Program-made: the position numbers and the translations under genes
Notes under the pieces: generated by a model
The model's input: only the letters and a program-made list of their open reading frames with translations
Told to the model about the DNA's origin: nothing
Databases searched by the model: none
Shown here: one piece after another, positions 17,782 to 25,994 of the stretch
Layout of the letters: each line of letters begins with the position of its first letter
How positions within the stretch are numbered: position 1 is the first letter of the stretch
NCBI GenBank assembly: GCA_029821735.1
Contig: JALGSU010000008.1
Coordinates: forward strand, 62,001 to 126,000
Origin: Candidatus Zipacnadia bacterium
Lineage (GTDB): Bacteria; Armatimonadota; Zipacnadia; Zipacnadales; UBA5352
Direction of reading: 5' to 3'
Length of the DNA stretch: 64,000 bases

Positions 17782-18558
17782 CTATGACGGATACAGGAAC
17801 ACTGTCAGCACTATGTCGGCAGCGAAGACTAGGATGATGCAGTACACGACCGCCCGCGTTGTGGCCTTGCCGACTTCCTCTGAGGCCATTTTGCACGTCA
17901 GACCTTGGTGGCAACTGATGATGACTATGATGATGCCGAAAAAGATTCCCTTGATGACGCCCGCAATGACTGTCCACAGTTCCATGTACACCGGGATACC
18001 GGCAAAATACTCGTGCGCGGTCATGGACGACGTGACACTCGCCATCAGGTAGCCGCCCGAGACGCCGATCACATCTCCCACAAGTGTCAGCATCGGGAGC
18101 ATGACCATCGCAGCAATGTAACGCGGCACAACAAGATAGCTCACTGGGTCGGTTGCCATGGTCCGCAGCGCGTCGATCTGCTCGGTGACTTTCATAGTGC
18201 CCAGCTCGGCGGCCATCGCAGAACCGGCTCGCGCCGCGACCACCATTGCTGTGAGCGCGGGGCCGAGTTCGCGGGCCATCGTTTCGGCGACGCCCCACCC
18301 AACATAAGCGCGCGCACCAAGCCCGCTGGCCTGGTCCGCGATGTGGAACGCAAACACCATGCCCGAGAACAACAGAGTGACACCACTGATCGGCAGCGAA
18401 CTGACCCCGATGTGGGCCATCTGCCGAATAGTGGTGCGCACATCGACGTTCCGGCGCAATATGTGGACTAACGTCCGCAGGTGTAGGTTCGTCGTTTCGC
18501 CAACGAAGTTCAGCACCTGCAGAATGGCACTGCCGAGCGCTTCGATGGCTGGTAGCAC
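17782..18558 (-). CDS. mlaE: ABC transporter permease, MlaE type
   Basis: 258 residues from GTG 18558. The integral membrane permease of the phospholipid transporter. Family landmarks: SGMVFAFHIADQASGLGARAYVG, VAETMARELGPALTAMVVAARAGSAMAAELGTMKVTEQIDAL, PRYIAAMVMLPMLT and the C-terminal GIFFGIIIVIISCHQGL segment. The frame stays open to a TTG at 18621, but a -10 box (TATAAT) lies inside that extension, so the upstream start would sit before the transcript. GTG 18558 has GGGAG eight bases upstream. First gene of the long minus-strand train. Confidence 0.92.
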   Translation of the reverse strand: MLPAIEALGSAILQVLNFVGETTNLHLRTLVHILRRNVDVRTTIRQMAHIGVSSLPISGVTLLFSGMVFAFHIADQASGLGARAYVGWGVAETMARELGPALTAMVVAARAGSAMAAELGTMKVTEQIDALRTMATDPVSYLVVPRYIAAMVMLPMLTLVGDVIGVSGGYLMASVTSSMTAHEYFAGIPVYMELWTVIAGVIKGIFFGIIIVIISCHQGLTCKMASEEVGKATTRAVVYCIILVFAADIVLTVFLYPS

Positions 18559-18604
18559 TCTGGAGGCTCCCTGCGCGGGCTTGGCTCCCACTCTGGTCGA
18601 CTTG

Positions 18605-18634
18605 ATTATATATGCAGTCAAGGGCCGAAGTCAA
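18605..18634 (-). promoter_or_regulatory. Sigma70-type promoter of the mla-rplI-dnaB-pur train
   Basis: Read on the minus strand: TTGACT at 18634-18629, an 18-base spacer, then a perfect TATAAT at 18610-18605. Transcription would begin near 18598, leaving about 40 untranslated bases before GTG 18558. It is one of only two good sigma70-like promoters I could find in the window. Confidence 0.72.
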
Positions 18635-18808
18635 GCCGACCTCGCCCCGTCCAGAGGCCGATTCGGATCAGCCCGGCACGTCGCGCGCAGGCCTCGAGCG
18701 TGGTCCCGAGCTGGCGGGCTCTCGGCGTCTCTCGACACTGGTGCAGGGCATCGGTCAAGCGGCGCAGAAACTGGCAATAGTGTAGCCGAACCTGAACGGG
18801 AGACGATC

Positions 18809-19549
18809 GTGTTGATATGCAGGAGAAATGCCCTTGTTCCACTCCAGATCGCCGCTATGGCGCTGCTGATCGTGTGCGCGGCCGCTGCTCAGCCGGATGA
18901 CGGCTTGCTCTTTCATGCGTCGTTTGATGCGGGTCTCGATGCGCAGAGCGCAGCGGGTTGCCCTGTTGGGCATGGTGAAGCCACCCGGACGTCCGGCAGC
19001 GACGGGAAGACGGGCGAGGCACTGGTTGCCCAGGGCGGCTTCCCCGGTGCACGTCCTTTCCTCGCGCCATGGTACCTTACCGCGGGCAACATTAACCGTG
19101 AAGCCGGAACGGTCGAGTTGTGGATCAAGCCACTGCCAGGCCTGCTGACTGAACCTGAACTGCGTCGAATCATCTTCCACTCATGGATCGAACGCACTCG
19201 TAAGGCCAACCCGCGGGTATTCCGCATCGACACCAACCATGGGCTCCTGCGGATATTCGAGCAGGAAGTCGGGGAGGATTACTCAAGCCACATCCAGATC
19301 CCGCTGGATGCCTGGCAGGAAGGGCAATGGCACCACATAGCCTACACGTGGGGCGATGGTGAGCGCGTTGCCTACGTCGACGGTGTCGAGAAGGGGCGAG
19401 CTTCGCCCGGGCGAGGATTGCCCACTCTCGGGGCTTTCTTCCGCATTGGCGCTGGCAACTGGGCGATGGGGCCGGCGCACTGCCTGATCGATGAGGTGCG
19501 CATCTGGAACCGTGCACTCACTCCCGACGAGATGGGGTGGCCGCAATGA
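18809..19549 (+). CDS. Secreted LamG/concanavalin-A-like protein
   Basis: 246 residues. An N-terminal signal peptide (VPLQIAAMALLIVCAAAAQ) is followed by one LamG-like jelly-roll domain to the end: GLLFHASFDAGLDA, TVELWIKPLPG, QEGQWHHIAYTWGDGERVAYVDGVEKG and LIDEVRIWNRALTPDEMG are the classic strands. Such domains bind glycans. GTG 18809 is in frame with GGGAGA just upstream; this start is moderately sure. The stop overlaps the next start by four bases (ATGA, 19546-19549). First gene of a five-gene operon of exported proteins; probably a carbohydrate-binding accessory. Confidence 0.75.
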   Translation: MLICRRNALVPLQIAAMALLIVCAAAAQPDDGLLFHASFDAGLDAQSAAGCPVGHGEATRTSGSDGKTGEALVAQGGFPGARPFLAPWYLTAGNINREAGTVELWIKPLPGLLTEPELRRIIFHSWIERTRKANPRVFRIDTNHGLLRIFEQEVGEDYSSHIQIPLDAWQEGQWHHIAYTWGDGERVAYVDGVEKGRASPGRGLPTLGAFFRIGAGNWAMGPAHCLIDEVRIWNRALTPDEMGWPQ

Positions 19550-22158
19550 GGATGCTCGCGCTGATCGGTGCGATCGTTCTGACACTGGCGCCCGCCATGG
19601 CTGCCACGCCTGTCGATACCGAACGACTGCAGGTTTCGGTCGATGATGTACACGGTGGCGTGGTGCGGCTGACTTCGGATCCCGAGTACTTCGGCGACCT
19701 CAAGCTCACAGTGGAAATAACCGACGGAGCCACCGGCGAGGTCTTCCCGACAGGTCAGGAAGACCTCGGCGATGGCCTCCAGCTCGTGCAGAGACTCGAG
19801 CCGGTGCGCGACCCGGAGACCGGGGAGTTGACCCGCCTGACGTTGGGCCTGGCCTTCATGAACCCGCGCGGAGCCCCCCAGCGCTGGCTGATGGTCCGTG
19901 TGATCGCAACGCCAGCGACCAACGCGGTGGCATCGTTCTGGAACGGCGAGTTCGACTACACCCGCTGCACGGCCGATGTTCTCACGAGGGACATGCGCTA
20001 CGCGATTCCGCTGGTGGCGCTCTACGGGCCAGGCGGCGGGCTCGCCTGGGGCATCGAAGCAGATCAGTTGGTCTCATACTTCGAGGGTGGCGCAAGCTTC
20101 GACGGTGAACGCCAGTTCTGGTTCGGGTACAAGGTCGTGGTGGATGGCGAGCCGACCTTCGGCTACCTGGACGCATTCGAGCGGCACCACGATCTCTTCC
20201 CGGAGATATTCAGCATCCACGGACGACAGTGCGACTTTCGGTGCACCGGGCCCGGCGCAGACTACAAAGCGTGGGGAACAGGCAGCCCAGAGCTGACCCG
20301 GCGCTTCCGTGGCACTTGGGATTGGTGCATGCGTGGCTTCATACATGCCGGCAACTGGGCCAACAGACGCGAACTGTGGCGCGACAGCGAGAAATCATAC
20401 CAAAGCTTCGCGAAATCCGTGACGCGGCGCGAGGAGAACCTGCGCACCTGTCGGACGGCGGGCATGCGATACTTCGCGCCAACGTGGACTGACGTCGACC
20501 TCGCCGCAGAACGCTGGCCTGACTCTCGGGTGTTCAACCCCAACGTAAACACTGTCTGGGAGAAGTGCCTCACGACCGACTGTCACATGACCTTCCCCGC
20601 GAGCAACGCGTACTTCGACAGCATGAAAAAGGATCTCGAGGAGATCATGGGGGACGGTTCCCTGTCTTCGGTGGGCCGGGCGTGGGATGACGAAGGCGTT
20701 TACGTGCGCGTGCCGATGGGCACTGCACAACTCATGGACTACATCCACACGCTCGATGCCCCCGTGGGGAAGGCGGGAGTGACCCCGAACAATGGCGACT
20801 ACGCGGTTCTCGCACGCGCGGATGCGGTGCTCATCGAGCACTCGCCCACAAGGCTGGTGGAGAACTGGAACAAGCGGCTGATGGCCGGCGAGAAGGTCAT
20901 GAGTTGGTGGGATGACTTTGACCTGTGGTCATACACCGACTACGAGAACGGTGAGCGCGACCGCCTGCGAGCCGACCTGGCGGCAATGGCGCGCTTCATC
21001 CGCCTGCGCAGCTACCAGCTTGGCGGCGTGCCGATGTACCGGCAGGCCTCGGGCATCCGCAGTCAAGTAGAGGCCCTCCCGCGCATCGCCCGCGTGGTCT
21101 CCGCCGGCTGGCAGCCGGTCCCGGCGATGAAGGGCGATGGCGACCTGTGGTTCGCGCGATACGGCAGCGCGCCGCCCAAAGGCCAGTTCATCTACCTCCC
21201 CGGCGGTGGCGACACGACGTGGCTCGTTGCCGGCAACCCGGCAGCCGAGGCTGCGGCCTCCGACATCGAGGTGCACTCGAAGTACCTGGGCTACACGGGC
21301 GTGTTGCTCGCCGACGATACGGGCGCGCCGCTTCGCCAGACGGCAACCGGTGGCATCACCACGCTTCACGCGACCGTCCCCGCCGCGTGGGAGCGCGTCT
21401 TCTATCCGTGCCTGCGGCTCAGCGAGGGGACGGACATCACCGCGACCGTGAAGGTCGAGGACAACCTGCGCGAGAGAATCTTCCGCGTCACTGTGCATGA
21501 AGTGCGCACTCCCGGCGAGGTCTCGGCAGTCGCGCGCCCTGACTGGTTCGGCGGTGGCCGCGTGCGATGGCAGGGCCAGCAGCTACCCAACAAGAGCGAG
21601 ACCGTCTGGTACGTCCCCTGGCCTCACCCGATTGACAGGCCAGGCGTCCTCGAGTTCGACTTCGGGAGTGCCTGGTTCCACGCCACTCGTGACGCGCTGC
21701 TGGACTTTGACTTCGTTAGCGACGGGGAACCCGCCTGCACGATCGTCGTCCCTGAAGATGCGAACGCGGACGAAGACTATGCCGCCTTTCGCCTGCAGGA
21801 GTACTTCCGGTTCTGGACTCGCGAAGTCGAGGGAGCCGAAGTCGCCCTGCCGATAGCGCACGGCGAGGTAGAAGGCCGGCGTGTGCTCATCGGCCGCGCC
21901 ACGGGTGCGGGTTCGCTCAAGGTCGCGTATCCAGGTCACATATCAGTCGTGGACGAGGCCCTGCTTGTCTGGTCCGACACGGCAGACCCAGTGCCCGCGA
22001 TGCTCAAGCTTCTCGACGTACTCGACACGAAGTATGGCTACTACGGTGTCTGTCCTGAATCGTTTGAGAGTGACCGCGAGCAATCCGTCTATGAACGCGC
22101 CGAACTTGTTGGCGAAGCCTTCGACGACACGCAATACCTGCCCATCCCCGGAGAGTGA
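19546..22158 (+). CDS. Large secreted protein with C-terminal GH67N-like domain
   Basis: 870 residues from ATG 19546 with a signal peptide (MRMLALIGAIVLTLAPAMA). I do not recognise the central part with certainty. About 40-250 looks like a beta-sandwich (RYAIPLVALYGPGGGLAWGIEAD), about 250-520 like a TIM-barrel-type hydrolase with many aromatic and acidic residues (GTWDWCMRGFIHAGNWANRRE, RYFAPTWTDVDLAAERWPDSR, GRAWDDEGVYVRVP, MSWWDDFDLWSYTDYENGE). The last ~140 residues (DEDYAAFRLQEYFRFWTREVEGAEVALPI then GRRVLIGRATG) match the pattern of the N-terminal domain of alpha-glucuronidases, here at the wrong end of the protein. Translationally coupled to the LamG gene before it. Probably a glycan-acting enzyme; reaction unknown. 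Confidence 0.6.
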   Translation: MRMLALIGAIVLTLAPAMAATPVDTERLQVSVDDVHGGVVRLTSDPEYFGDLKLTVEITDGATGEVFPTGQEDLGDGLQLVQRLEPVRDPETGELTRLTLGLAFMNPRGAPQRWLMVRVIATPATNAVASFWNGEFDYTRCTADVLTRDMRYAIPLVALYGPGGGLAWGIEADQLVSYFEGGASFDGERQFWFGYKVVVDGEPTFGYLDAFERHHDLFPEIFSIHGRQCDFRCTGPGADYKAWGTGSPELTRRFRGTWDWCMRGFIHAGNWANRRELWRDSEKSYQSFAKSVTRREENLRTCRTAGMRYFAPTWTDVDLAAERWPDSRVFNPNVNTVWEKCLTTDCHMTFPASNAYFDSMKKDLEEIMGDGSLSSVGRAWDDEGVYVRVPMGTAQLMDYIHTLDAPVGKAGVTPNNGDYAVLARADAVLIEHSPTRLVENWNKRLMAGEKVMSWWDDFDLWSYTDYENGERDRLRADLAAMARFIRLRSYQLGGVPMYRQASGIRSQVEALPRIARVVSAGWQPVPAMKGDGDLWFARYGSAPPKGQFIYLPGGGDTTWLVAGNPAAEAAASDIEVHSKYLGYTGVLLADDTGAPLRQTATGGITTLHATVPAAWERVFYPCLRLSEGTDITATVKVEDNLRERIFRVTVHEVRTPGEVSAVARPDWFGGGRVRWQGQQLPNKSETVWYVPWPHPIDRPGVLEFDFGSAWFHATRDALLDFDFVSDGEPACTIVVPEDANADEDYAAFRLQEYFRFWTREVEGAEVALPIAHGEVEGRRVLIGRATGAGSLKVAYPGHISVVDEALLVWSDTADPVPAMLKLLDVLDTKYGYYGVCPESFESDREQSVYERAELVGEAFDDTQYLPIPGE

Positions 22159-22161
22159 CCG

Positions 22162-23859
22162 ATGCGACTGATTCCCGTGATGTTCATGCTGGCCGCAATC
22201 CCTCTCGCCGCGCGCGCCGATGACGTGGCCCTGTCGCCGTACCTGAGCCGCGACGGCCAGCCCGCCGACACCTCGCTCGTGCAGATGACCGAAGGGGACG
22301 ATGGCATCGCGCTGACCTTCACAGCACCTGCAGATGGTGTGTATCAGGTCGGTCTCGCCATCGAGGCCCCCGCGGTCACGCTTCTCTCGCCCGACCAGCG
22401 CGAGTGTGCGCGAGATACTCTCGCCGAACCACTCGTGCTGCGCTGCCCGTATGACTGGACGGTTGCGACCACGAAGAACGTGATGGGTTGGGCGACGCGC
22501 CTGGTGATGCCGGGCGCTATCGCTGGCGATCGTCTCTTCCTCGCGGACACCCACGAACTCTACTCGGTGCGGGTGGAGGCGACTGCGGACGGAGTGCGAG
22601 CGCTGCTGCTGGCGCATCGGTTTGTGAACGAGGGCTGGGACACCGCCACCGCCGACCTGCAACTGGCTGCGGGTGAAGAAGTGTCGTTGGACGTGCTGAC
22701 CTTCGCCTCGATCGCCGACGCAAATCGCGAGCGTTACGGCGAGAGCCCCAATTTAGAGGCCACGATGGTGCAGTCGGCGTATCGCGGCTGGACCGCGAAC
22801 TTCATGAGCAATGACGGCTACCGCGAGATCGCGGGTCGGCTGGCCGGCATCTTCGACTGGCTGATCGTGCGCGAGACCGAGACCCGTCCCGAAGTGCCGC
22901 CGATCCTGCACGAGCGTGGGATGAAGGCCATCGCATACCAGTATCTGGGCGCGCTTCGCCGCTACTCGGTCCAAGTTGCGGAGACGGACGAAGCCACGCT
23001 CGGTATGCGCGGATCGGGCGGCGAGGTCTTCACCGCACCGCGGTCCCCAGATGGCGCATGGCTGTTGCTGGACATCCGCCAGCAGGAGATGCGCGACCTG
23101 TGCGTGCGGAGGGCGGTCGAAGCGATCGACGCGGGCTTTGATGGACTCTTCCTCGATGGCACCAGCCTGTTCGCGGATGCGGCTGGGCACCGTGGCGGGA
23201 ACGTCCCGGACGCCGAACACTCGATGGCGTGGGCGCACTGGAAGCTGCTGTCGGAGATCACCGAAGCGGTACATGCGGCGAACCCGGAGGCCATCGTCGG
23301 CTGCCTGGGCAACAACTGGTATGACGCGATCAACGCCGCCGACTTCGGGCTCAAGGAGCGCATGTATTTCTCGTGGGACAATTTCGCGCGCAAGTTCGGC
23401 GAGCGGGTGATTGCTGTTCGTGGCGACATGGACCTGCACTGGGAGGACGGGCAGGCGCCATACGCGGCGAAGGGCCTCGCCTACGGCGTGAAGGGCGTCA
23501 CTCCCATCGGTGTGCATACCGCGTGGCACCTGATCCGTCGCCCGATGGGCTTACGCTATACGGACACCGGCGACATGTTGCCTGAGGACGTTCCGGCATG
23601 GCTCGACGTTGTGACCACGATCACGACCGGCGATCTGTATCTGACGGAGATCGAGCCCGAGGAATGCACGCTGCACTTCGCGGGAGCAGACACGCTCTGG
23701 GCCGACGAAGATTGCCATGTGACCAGTTCGCGCGCGGCTTGCCTGCTGAACGAAGCAGGCGCGTGCATCGTGCACCAGGCAACAGCATTCGAATTGAGTG
23801 CAGAAACGCGCTACCGCTTGGTGAAGGATTGCGCAGATGGTGACGAGGGGAATGAATGA
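22162..23859 (+). CDS. Secreted TIM-barrel hydrolase-like protein
   Basis: 565 residues, beginning three bases after the previous stop. Signal peptide MRLIPVMFMLAAIPLAARA. About 20-190 is a beta-rich domain; about 205-480 reads as a TIM barrel: WLIVRETETRPEVPPILHERGMKAIAYQYLG, DGAWLLLDIRQQEMRDLCVRR, then AGFDGLFLDGTSLF, the strand that in GH114- and GH13-like putative glycosidases carries a catalytic Asp, and IVGCLGNNWYDAINAADFGLKERMYFSW. No exact family can be named. It is likely an exported glycoside hydrolase or a carbohydrate-active relative acting with its operon partners. Confidence 0.6.
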   Translation: MRLIPVMFMLAAIPLAARADDVALSPYLSRDGQPADTSLVQMTEGDDGIALTFTAPADGVYQVGLAIEAPAVTLLSPDQRECARDTLAEPLVLRCPYDWTVATTKNVMGWATRLVMPGAIAGDRLFLADTHELYSVRVEATADGVRALLLAHRFVNEGWDTATADLQLAAGEEVSLDVLTFASIADANRERYGESPNLEATMVQSAYRGWTANFMSNDGYREIAGRLAGIFDWLIVRETETRPEVPPILHERGMKAIAYQYLGALRRYSVQVAETDEATLGMRGSGGEVFTAPRSPDGAWLLLDIRQQEMRDLCVRRAVEAIDAGFDGLFLDGTSLFADAAGHRGGNVPDAEHSMAWAHWKLLSEITEAVHAANPEAIVGCLGNNWYDAINAADFGLKERMYFSWDNFARKFGERVIAVRGDMDLHWEDGQAPYAAKGLAYGVKGVTPIGVHTAWHLIRRPMGLRYTDTGDMLPEDVPAWLDVVTTITTGDLYLTEIEPEECTLHFAGADTLWADEDCHVTSSRAACLLNEAGACIVHQATAFELSAETRYRLVKDCADGDEGNE

Positions 23860-23860
23860 C

Positions 23861-25972
23861 ATGGTACGCGTGCTGAGCATCGCCGCCATCCTTTCGCTGA
23901 TTGTCGGGGCGACATCGTGCCTGGCCGAGGTCCCAGATGCCCCGCCAGCAGCAGACGCATCGACGGTTCTGCTCTGGCACTTCGACGAGGGCGTAGGCGA
24001 GACTGCGTCTGACGCCTCGGGGAATGGCCTCGACGGCGTGGTCTCCGGCGCCGAGTGGGTCGAGGGACGCTTCGGCAAGGCTCTTCAGTGGACCGAGGAG
24101 AACGGGCAGGTGTCAGTCGCCACTGACCTTGCCGCCATTATCGACCGCTTCACTTTGCAGGCCTGGATCAAACTCGACCAACTCCCGACAGGCACGCCGC
24201 CTCTATGGGCCTCTGATGTCGCCGGGAAACTGGGCAGCGTGGTCATGACGGTCCGGCCGCCTGGCGTGCTCTATGTCGGAGTGACGCTCGGAGAGAGCAG
24301 GCACCACCTGACCGGGACTCAAGATATACCGGTGGGGGAGTGGACGCACATCGCGCTGGTGTACGACGGGCCCTCGCGCAAGATCGGCACCTTCGTCAAT
24401 GGCCAAACTGACCTGGAGGTGACGGTGCCTGCTGGCGAGCCGTCGGTCAACAAGGATCCGGCCAGGCAATTCTTCGTTCGCAGCTACGGCGGCACCGACG
24501 AGAAGCTTGTTGGTGCCATTGACGAAGTGTGCCTGAGCAATGACGCGAAGCTGTTCGGCAATGAATGGGCCCACGCCGCCCACCTGCACGCACTTCGCTA
24601 CACCTCCGAACTCATGCTGCTATCCGAGGTGCCGCCGGCTCACTCGAACCCGCCGCTGAGCTACCGCATCTCGGTGACCGACGCCGCCGGCGCGGAGGTC
24701 TTCGCTGCGGACGTGCCAGCGGCGGACGCTGCCGGTGGGAAGTGCCTCCCGGTCGAGATGGCGGAGGGCGACTACCACGCGCAGGTCACCGCCACCCTCG
24801 CCGATGGCACCGAGCGGGTGATGTGGGACCGGAACATGCTCTGGACGCCGCCGGATCGATCCGTCTGGGATCTGACGGCCGACAATGTGCTCCTGCGCGA
24901 GGGAGAACCGGTCTTCCCGCTCATGGCCTATCATGTCCGTCAGAAGGACCTCGGGCTCATGGCCGACAGCGCGATCAATATCGCGAAGTGCTGGACCACC
25001 ACGTACCCGCCTGACTGGGAGAAGCCCGGCGACGGCGTCGGCTACGTTGAGGCCTGCACCGAGGCGGGCGTGCTCTCGGTCTGCAGCGGCGGGGGCATGT
25101 ATGCCGAGGGAGTACAGGAGCGCGTTGCCAGCCACTACCGGGGCAATCGCGACCTGGTCTTCTACTACGTGGCCGACGAGCCGCACGGCCCGGGGCGTCA
25201 ACCCGACGACATGCTCAACCGCGCCGAGGCTTGGAACCGCCTCGATCCCAGCCACGTAGCATTCCTGCTGCACAACCGCCCGACGCAGTTCACCTGGTAC
25301 TCACCTGCATGCGACGTCTTCGCTACCGACGCGTATCCCTTACGTCGCCCTGAGGACACTGACATGACCCGCGTCGCCAACTGGGCCCGGGCGGCCGTGG
25401 ACTCGGTCGCCTGGCGCAAACCCGTCTGGATGGCGCTGCAATGCTACACCACCCGATCTACCGAAGACAGCACGGCGTCTCGCGACATGCTGCCACGCCT
25501 CCCTACTGCTGACGAACTGCGCTGCATGAGTTACATGTCGCTCGCCGAAGGGTGTCGCGGGCTGCTCTACTATTCGTTCGACGACACCTACTACAACCGC
25601 AATGGCATCCGTGGTGTGAACATAGCCGAGGAGTTCCCCGAGTTCTGGGCGGGAATGTGCGGCGTCATTGAGGAACTCGCGGCGCACTCCAATGTCTGGA
25701 CCATGCCCTACGCCGATATGCCCGAGCCGACGTGCAGCAACGAGAAGATCATTGTCCAGCGGCGTCCCTATGCCTCTGAGGGTAAGGCCTACGTTCTGGT
25801 GGTCAATCCCGAGCGAGACGTGCAAGACGCATGGGTCCAACTGGCGGGGCTCACAGGCGTCGGCCAGGTTCAGGACGCTCTCGGCGGAGCGCCTGCCGAC
25901 ATCCGTGACGGCCTCATTATGGCCGAACTCCAGCCGCTGCAGAGTCAGTGCTTCATCGTCCCGCTTAACTGA
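23861..25972 (+). CDS. Secreted LamG plus glycosidase-like protein
   Basis: 703 residues from ATG 23861 (GAGGGG ten bases upstream); an in-frame ATG at 23852 overlaps the previous gene and is less likely. Signal peptide VRVLSIAAILSLIVGATSCLA. A LamG domain spans about 30-240 (VLLWHFDEGVGETASDASGNGLDG, FTLQAWIKLDQLP, IPVGEWTHIALVYDG, GAIDEVCLSNDA). After a beta linker, about 340-640 is a TIM-barrel-like domain with VFYYVADEPHGPG, where the DEP glutamate is typical of the acid/base residue in glycosidase-like proteins, DVFATDAYPLRRPEDTDM and CRGLLYYSFDDTYYNRNGIRG. A closing beta domain follows. The combination suggests glycan binding plus hydrolysis; the substrate is unknown. Confidence 0.65.
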   Translation: MVRVLSIAAILSLIVGATSCLAEVPDAPPAADASTVLLWHFDEGVGETASDASGNGLDGVVSGAEWVEGRFGKALQWTEENGQVSVATDLAAIIDRFTLQAWIKLDQLPTGTPPLWASDVAGKLGSVVMTVRPPGVLYVGVTLGESRHHLTGTQDIPVGEWTHIALVYDGPSRKIGTFVNGQTDLEVTVPAGEPSVNKDPARQFFVRSYGGTDEKLVGAIDEVCLSNDAKLFGNEWAHAAHLHALRYTSELMLLSEVPPAHSNPPLSYRISVTDAAGAEVFAADVPAADAAGGKCLPVEMAEGDYHAQVTATLADGTERVMWDRNMLWTPPDRSVWDLTADNVLLREGEPVFPLMAYHVRQKDLGLMADSAINIAKCWTTTYPPDWEKPGDGVGYVEACTEAGVLSVCSGGGMYAEGVQERVASHYRGNRDLVFYYVADEPHGPGRQPDDMLNRAEAWNRLDPSHVAFLLHNRPTQFTWYSPACDVFATDAYPLRRPEDTDMTRVANWARAAVDSVAWRKPVWMALQCYTTRSTEDSTASRDMLPRLPTADELRCMSYMSLAEGCRGLLYYSFDDTYYNRNGIRGVNIAEEFPEFWAGMCGVIEELAAHSNVWTMPYADMPEPTCSNEKIIVQRRPYASEGKAYVLVVNPERDVQDAWVQLAGLTGVGQVQDALGGAPADIRDGLIMAELQPLQSQCFIVPLN

Positions 25973-25994
25973 AAGCAACGCGAGGAGGAGTTCC

